This document shows, piece by piece, positions 59,550-64,000 of a DNA stretch of 64,000 nt (within the stretch, counting starts at the first letter, position 1; each line of letters opens with the position of its first letter). A model generated the notes under the pieces. It was not told the DNA's origin and searched no databases. It saw only the letters and a program-made list of their open reading frames with translations. Origin of the DNA: Rhodospirillaceae bacterium SYSU D60007 (GTDB taxonomy: Bacteria > Pseudomonadota > Alphaproteobacteria > Reyranellales > Reyranellaceae); contig QOCQ01000001.1 in assembly GCA_003574685.1 (NCBI GenBank), forward strand, positions 186,001 to 250,000, in the 5' to 3' direction. The translations under genes and the position numbers were made by a program.

Positions 59550-60506
59550 CTAATAGCGGATGCGGTGGCAGAGCGTGGCTGGATCGGCAAGGATCGCGCC
59601 GTAGCTTGCCGGCAGGTCATCGAAGCGCGTCTCAGCGCTGATCAGTGCCTCCAGGCAGTTATTATCGAGCAGTCGAAGTGCTGTCTCCAGTCGTCTGCGG
59701 GTGCTCCAGCGCGCTCGCCGCGAAGCGGGCACGAGGCCGACCTGCGAGGCGATGATTGCGAGGCGCCTGGAGTGGAAGGCTTCGCCGAGCGGTGCGGCGA
59801 CCGTACGTGTTCCGTACCAGCTCGCCTCAACCACCCGCGCCTCGATGCCGGCGGCGGACAGGGCCGTCGCCAGACCGTCAGAGGTCGCGCTGGCGTGGAT
59901 CACCACGTCGCAGTCCGTCGGACAGGCTTCCGGCCGAGCGAACGCGCAGCCAAGCGCCTGCGCGAGCGTGGCGCGATCGGGATTAACATCGACAAGCGTG
60001 ACCTCTGCTCCCGGTATGGCGGTGCAGAGAGTAGCGGCCAGGGCACCGACGACGCCCGCCCCGATCACGGCGACGCGGTCACCGGGAGCGACCTTGCCAT
60101 CCCACACGATGTTCAGGGCTGTTTCCATGTTGGCAGCAAGCACCGCACGCTGGGGCGGAAGTCCATCCGGCAGCGGGACTGCCATCGCTTCCGGTACCGC
60201 GAAGCGATCCTGGTGTGGATGTAGCACGAAGACCGTGCGGCCTTGGAGATGCGAGGGCCCGCGCCGCACGATGCCCACCGCGGCATATCCGTACTTCACG
60301 GGAAACGGAAAATCGCCCTCTTGCAACGGACAGTGCATGCGCGTCCATTCACTTTCGGGGATCTCGCCGCGAAAGACGAGCGCCTCCGTGCCCCGGCTGA
60401 TGCCGCTGTAAAGCGTCTCGACCTCTACCTCCCCCTCGATGAGCGCGGCCGGCCGCAGCTTTGCTGCGCCGGGGCCGGTGATCCAGAGAGCTCGGGGGGC
60501 AGTCAT
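59550..60506 (-). CDS. MDR-superfamily (alcohol-dehydrogenase-like) oxidoreductase
   Basis: A 318-residue medium-chain dehydrogenase/reductase. The Rossmann motif is VAVIGAGVVGALAATLC with VTLVDVNPDRA; the N-terminal GroES-like part has YSGISRGTEALVFRG. The Cys that binds catalytic zinc in alcohol dehydrogenases is Ser here, and the four-cysteine structural zinc loop is absent. Similar YSGISRGTE segments occur in BchC-like and related NAD(P)-dependent enzymes. First gene of the minus-strand part of the cluster, 9 nt before the PTPS-like gene. Confidence 0.85.
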   Translation of the reverse strand: MTAPRALWITGPGAAKLRPAALIEGEVEVETLYSGISRGTEALVFRGEIPESEWTRMHCPLQEGDFPFPVKYGYAAVGIVRRGPSHLQGRTVFVLHPHQDRFAVPEAMAVPLPDGLPPQRAVLAANMETALNIVWDGKVAPGDRVAVIGAGVVGALAATLCTAIPGAEVTLVDVNPDRATLAQALGCAFARPEACPTDCDVVIHASATSDGLATALSAAGIEARVVEASWYGTRTVAAPLGEAFHSRRLAIIASQVGLVPASRRARWSTRRRLETALRLLDNNCLEALISAETRFDDLPASYGAILADPATLCHRIRY

Positions 60507-60581
60507 ACAGCTCGCGATTCCCTGCGTTCTTCTTCGTTCATCTTACACATTTTTAAACCCGGCACCGCCTTACGCAGCGCG

Positions 60582-60595
60582 CAGGAGCGCTCCTG
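60582..60595. promoter_or_regulatory. 14-bp perfect palindrome between divergent genes
   Basis: CAGGAGCGCTCCTG is a perfect palindrome in the 168-nt gap between the ADH-like gene and the MFS gene. The gap also has an unusually AT-rich stretch (60530-60560). It could be an operator for either side; no further evidence. Confidence 0.35.
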
Positions 60596-60674
60596 GCGAT
60601 TATCAGCATCAGTTCCTCCTCGAAGGCGGGCACCGAGGCATTCCTTCTCGAAAGGTGCATACTCCGAGCGACCG

Positions 60675-61880
60675 ATGAGCACCGAACGCTTCCCGTCCAC
60701 CTGCGCTGGCCGCACGACATGGCTTGTCGTTGGCAGCGGCATTGTCGCCCTTGCCGTCGCCATGGGTGTCGGTCGGTTTGCCTTTACGCCGCTGATGCCG
60801 TTGATGATGCGCGATGGCACCCTGAGCGCGGCTGTCGGCGCTGAGTGGGCGGCGGCCAACTACGGCGGTTACCTCGTCGGTGCCCTGACCGCCTCCTGGT
60901 TCTCCGCCGATCCGCGCCGCGGCTTGCGGCTGAGCCTCCTCGGCGTCGCCCTGACGACGGTGGCCGTTGCATGGACCGATGGTGAATCGACGGCACTCAT
61001 CGGTGCCGGACTGCGCGCTGCTGCCGGCGTTTTCAGTGCCTGGGCGCTGGTCTGCGTGAGTAGCTGGTGTCTGGCCGAACTGGCCCGGCGGTACGTCCCG
61101 CGGCTGGGCGCCTGGATCTACACCGGGGTTGGCCTGGGCATCGGGCTGGCCGGCGCGCTCGCCTGGCTGGGCGGCCGACAGCCGGCCAAGTGGCTGTGGC
61201 TGGAGCTCGGACTGATCGCCTTCGCGGGCGCGGTATTCGTGGCCATGACTTTGCGGGGTCGAAGCCCGTCCTCCGTGTCGCCAGAAGCACGCGCTTCATC
61301 GACAACCACGCCCGGCACCCGGCACGGCCATCTGCTCCTGGTGCTGTGCTACGGCGCCTTCGGCTTCGGCTACATCGTGCCAGCCACGTTCCTGCCCGCC
61401 ATGGCCCAGCAGCGGGTCTCCGACCCGCTGGTGTTCGGGCTCACATGGCCGCTGTTCGGGCTGGCCGCCGTTCTGTCCGTTGCAGCGGCGGCGCGCTGGT
61501 TGCCGGGTTGGCCGCGCAGGCGCGTCTGGGCACTGGCTCAGGGCACCATGGCGCTCGGTACCGCTCTGCCGCTGGTCGCGCAGGCCCTTTGGGCATTGGC
61601 CGCCTCGGCCGTACTCGTGGGCGGTACCTTCATGGTGGCCACCATGGCGGGCCTGCAGCTCGCGCGCGAGGAGCTTCCGTCCAACCCGATGCCACTGCTG
61701 GCCCGGATGACAGCCGCCTTCGCTGCCGGGCAGATCGCGGGGCCGCTTCTGGTTCGCGCGCTCGGCCCCGGCACTTGGGATGGCTGGGATGCCCTGGCAT
61801 GGGCCAACGCTGCAGCCACGGTATTGCTGGTGCTCACCGCGGCTTGGCTATGGCGCAACGGATCGCGGAAGCTCTCGTGA
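60675..61880 (+). CDS. YbfB/YjiJ-family MFS transporter
   Basis: A 401-residue major facilitator protein with about twelve helices. The start region WLVVGSGIVALAVAMGVGRFAFTPLMPLM is characteristic of the YbfB/YjiJ group (G-x-GRFA-x-TP; seen in two parts), and LCYGAFGFGYIVPATFLPAM begins the second half. ATG 60675 was chosen for length. Substrate unknown; it could export a product of the adjacent cluster but is separated by a divergent promoter region. Confidence 0.87.
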   Translation: MSTERFPSTCAGRTTWLVVGSGIVALAVAMGVGRFAFTPLMPLMMRDGTLSAAVGAEWAAANYGGYLVGALTASWFSADPRRGLRLSLLGVALTTVAVAWTDGESTALIGAGLRAAAGVFSAWALVCVSSWCLAELARRYVPRLGAWIYTGVGLGIGLAGALAWLGGRQPAKWLWLELGLIAFAGAVFVAMTLRGRSPSSVSPEARASSTTTPGTRHGHLLLVLCYGAFGFGYIVPATFLPAMAQQRVSDPLVFGLTWPLFGLAAVLSVAAAARWLPGWPRRRVWALAQGTMALGTALPLVAQALWALAASAVLVGGTFMVATMAGLQLAREELPSNPMPLLARMTAAFAAGQIAGPLLVRALGPGTWDGWDALAWANAAATVLLVLTAAWLWRNGSRKLS

Positions 61881-61974
61881 CGCACCTCGACCACGTGCCG
61901 CACCGCGCGGCAGCAGCTTGAGCAAGACCTCGAAATACTCCGCGTCGAAGCGCTTGGTGGCAGGAATTGCCAGT

Positions 61975-64000
61975 TCAGGCGCGCTCGACCAGGCAAAGCT
62001 CTGATCGGAAGAGATCGGGAAGGCTGATCTCCAGGCCCGCCGCCAGCTCCCCGCCGGTGCGGGTGGTCGTCTCGCCGAAGCCGAACGTGACCTTGTAGCG
62101 CGTTCCCTCTTGCAGGCCGGATAGCTCAAAGGCCCGCGTGGCGTCCGCGCCAGAAAGCCTGAAGGCGAACAGCACGCCCGACAGCCCGTCCTTGGCCGCG
62201 TACCAGACGGCCGCCCAGTCGCTGCTTCCGTCCGGCTCCGGCGCAGGCGTGAGATAGAACTGATTGCCGTGATGGATGAGCGGGCGGAGCCTGGCGACAT
62301 AGAGACCGACATGGGCGGCTGCCGTGGCTATGTCGCTGCGTGACCAGCGGTCGATCGGTGCGCTGATCCCGAATGTGCCCAGCATGGCCACGCGCAGGCG
62401 AAAGGCGAGATCGCCACGCCAATCGACCAGCGAGGCAGGCTCGACCTGACCGGGGTGCTCATCCGCACTCCCCGGCCAGTCGATCAGCCAGTCGTTGCAG
62501 GTCACGGCAGGATGGGCGAGCTGCGTGCCGAAGTGGATGGCGAGCTTGCGCACGGCGCTTTCCTGATCGCTCATCCAGTTCGTATGCGCGTGCGCCAGGA
62601 TCTTGCCGTCCATCCGCCCACCGCCGCCAGCGCACATTTCGAGAATGAGGTCGGGGAATGCGGTGCGGATCGCGTCCTGCATGCGATACAGGCCCTCGTA
62701 GTGGGCCACGAGGGGGTCGCGCCGCGTCAGCTCCGGCGGCAGGCCCGGCGCCCAGCCGCCGCTGGCGAGGTCGGCATTGAAATCCCATTTCATCCAGTCG
62801 ACACCAATCACCCGCAACATGCGGGATAGCCGTTCGAAGACATGATCCCATGCTGCCGGCACGCCAAGATTCAGCACCGCGCGCTCGTCCGGTGCCGGTT
62901 CCTCGCCGTGAATATGGTGCAGCCACTCCGGATACCGGGCGCGGATCGAGGACGCGCTGCTGATCACTTCGGGCTCGAACCACAGGCCAAACAGCAGTCC
63001 TTCCGACCGGCACGCCTGCGAGAGTGCGCGCAGGCCGGTAGGAAAGCGCTTGCGGCTGGTGCGCCAGTCGCCCGTTCGTTGTTTCCACCCGGCATCCGAC
63101 TCGCCGTTGTCGGTGCGGTACCAGCCGGCGTCCACGACAAAGGCTTCGCAGCCGATCTGCCTGGCGATCGGCACCAGCGGCATCAGCAGCTCGGCCGTCG
63201 GCTCCCCGAGGTAGGGATACCAACTGTTGAACTGCACCGGGATCGGCCGGTCGCGGTCGGGGCGCCGGCTGCGCCGGAAGTCATGGAGCTGCTGGGTCGC
63301 AGCGTTGAGTGATCCGTCGAAACGGCCGAACAACACCTCCGGCAAGCGAAGCGACTGGCCGGGTGCCAGCCGGTGCCGAAAGTGCCAGTCATTCAGGCCT
63401 CCCGACAGCAGGACAGCATCCTTTTTCGGCTCGACCTGCACCTGCCAATTGCCCGACCAGAGAATCTGGCAGAGCCAGGTGTCCGATTCCGTCACCAGCG
63501 CGATATAGGGCTGGAACTGGAAGCCGGTTTTGCCTGAGCGGCTTTCGAGGGTGAGCACGCCATCGCCCGGATGGCCTTGCTGGATTGCGGTTTCCTCGGT
63601 CCAGCCGCCGGTCAGATAGATCATCCGGTCGATCGGCTCGCGCACCAGGATCGCGAAGCTGCTCGCGGCACGCAGGTCGATCGCATCGCCGCGGCCGACA
63701 TGGCGCAGCACGTTCTGCAGCGACAGGATCCCGGTGGCGGCGTCGTAGGCAAACGAGAGCTCTGCCTGCAGCGCCATCTGTGACGCGTCTACGGTGAGGC
63801 GCCGATGATGCGCGTCCGGCTCATCCCAGCGCCCGGCACGCCACACCACCGGGCGCTGATCGGCACCGGCGAGGACCATTGCCTCCGCTGCGATGCGCTG
63901 GCGGGACTTGAGTGCTTCCACCGCGTCAGGCGGGACGGCGGAAATCGTCACGGCGGTCGGGCTGAGCGCGACCTCGAAGTGACAGGTGGGGCAGGACCAG
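61975..64000 (-). CDS. Alpha-galactosidase, glycoside hydrolase family 36
   Basis: A GH36 retaining alpha-galactosidase. The nucleophile is the Asp in GVDWMKWDFNADLA and the acid/base Asp is in HTNWMSDQESAV. EAFVVDAGWYRTDNGES, GLWFEPEVISSAS and LILEMCAGGGGRMDGK are also typical, as is the C-terminal beta-sheet domain. No signal peptide is visible. The frame is open to the window edge (it includes CPTCHFEVALS), so the true start may lie outside; GTG 63951 is the first possible start inside the window and would give 658 residues. It is convergent with the MFS gene; the 94 nt between hold nothing clear. Confidence 0.92.
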   Translation of the reverse strand, partial: WSCPTCHFEVALSPTAVTISAVPPDAVEALKSRQRIAAEAMVLAGADQRPVVWRAGRWDEPDAHHRRLTVDASQMALQAELSFAYDAATGILSLQNVLRHVGRGDAIDLRAASSFAILVREPIDRMIYLTGGWTEETAIQQGHPGDGVLTLESRSGKTGFQFQPYIALVTESDTWLCQILWSGNWQVQVEPKKDAVLLSGGLNDWHFRHRLAPGQSLRLPEVLFGRFDGSLNAATQQLHDFRRSRRPDRDRPIPVQFNSWYPYLGEPTAELLMPLVPIARQIGCEAFVVDAGWYRTDNGESDAGWKQRTGDWRTSRKRFPTGLRALSQACRSEGLLFGLWFEPEVISSASSIRARYPEWLHHIHGEEPAPDERAVLNLGVPAAWDHVFERLSRMLRVIGVDWMKWDFNADLASGGWAPGLPPELTRRDPLVAHYEGLYRMQDAIRTAFPDLILEMCAGGGGRMDGKILAHAHTNWMSDQESAVRKLAIHFGTQLAHPAVTCNDWLIDWPGSADEHPGQVEPASLVDWRGDLAFRLRVAMLGTFGISAPIDRWSRSDIATAAAHVGLYVARLRPLIHHGNQFYLTPAPEPDGSSDWAAVWYAAKDGLSGVLFAFRLSGADATRAFELSGLQEGTRYKVTFGFGETTTRTGGELAAGLEISLPDLFRSELCLVERA

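Noticed and set aside
27472-64000. An integrated genomic island with defined ends
   Set aside because: No integrase, transposase or duplicated tRNA 3' end was seen in the window; only the gene-content change supports it.

Overview
The window reads as a GC-rich alphaproteobacterial chromosome. The first 27 kb is compact and housekeeping in content: the end of a cytochrome bc1 operon (petB-petC), lysine and arginine genes (dapD, dapE, argB), engB, glyA behind a ZTP-type riboswitch, a def-fmt-truA run, and the rpmH-rnpA-yidD-yidC operon. This gene set, together with the style of dispersed palindromic repeats, fits Rhodospirillales or Hyphomicrobiales, but I cannot name a genus.

Layout of the first half. 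0-10 kb holds the respiratory, amino-acid and translation genes, with two copies of one 81-nt palindrome at gene ends and a perfect 29-nt inverted repeat after petC. 10-13 kb is the rpmH-rnpA-yidD-yidC operon with a well-formed promoter. 13-17 kb has a TVP38-type membrane protein coupled to a disulfide-oxidoreductase-like flavoprotein, then an orphan sensor kinase. 17-27 kb has transporters, an RlmI-type methyltransferase, a gamma-glutamyltransferase, a P1-family peptidase and a dipeptide-type ABC transporter without ATPase genes. A second repeat family occurs three times here, once inside the ABC operon and once against the start of the gamma-glutamyltransferase gene.

A tRNA-Arg(ACG) gene at 27.4 kb marks the change to a long surface-polysaccharide and accessory region (27.5-52 kb). 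It contains a GDP-mannose 3,5-epimerase-like enzyme, a small PilZ-like protein and a LuxR-type regulator with a degenerate receiver. It also contains an outer-membrane export protein, a phosphoglycosyl transferase that would start the repeat unit, a five-gene nucleotide-sugar operon (rfbF, PIG-L deacetylase, SDR, cupin epimerase, SAF-domain oxidoreductase), Wzz, Wzx and Wzy-like proteins, three glycosyltransferases, a beta-helix protein, a polysaccharide deacetylase and a nucleotide-sugar 6-dehydrogenase. Together these describe a Wzx/Wzy-type exopolysaccharide or capsule pathway, from precursors through assembly and flipping to polymerisation and export. At its right edge lie an unrecognised protein with a duplicated cysteine-containing domain and, divergently, a Ser/Thr-kinase-like membrane protein.

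52-61 kb carries a second accessory system. CDP-alcohol phosphatidyltransferase, FkbM methyltransferase, sulfatase-like membrane hydrolase and RibD-type reductase genes converge on an SAM methyltransferase, a family 4 glycosyltransferase, a divergent pyruvoyl-tetrahydropterin-synthase-like protein lacking catalytic residues, and an alcohol-dehydrogenase-like protein lacking the usual zinc cysteine. I know of no characterised pathway with this set, and it is my best candidate for an undescribed system. The window ends with an MFS transporter and a GH36 alpha-galactosidase whose frame stays open to the edge.
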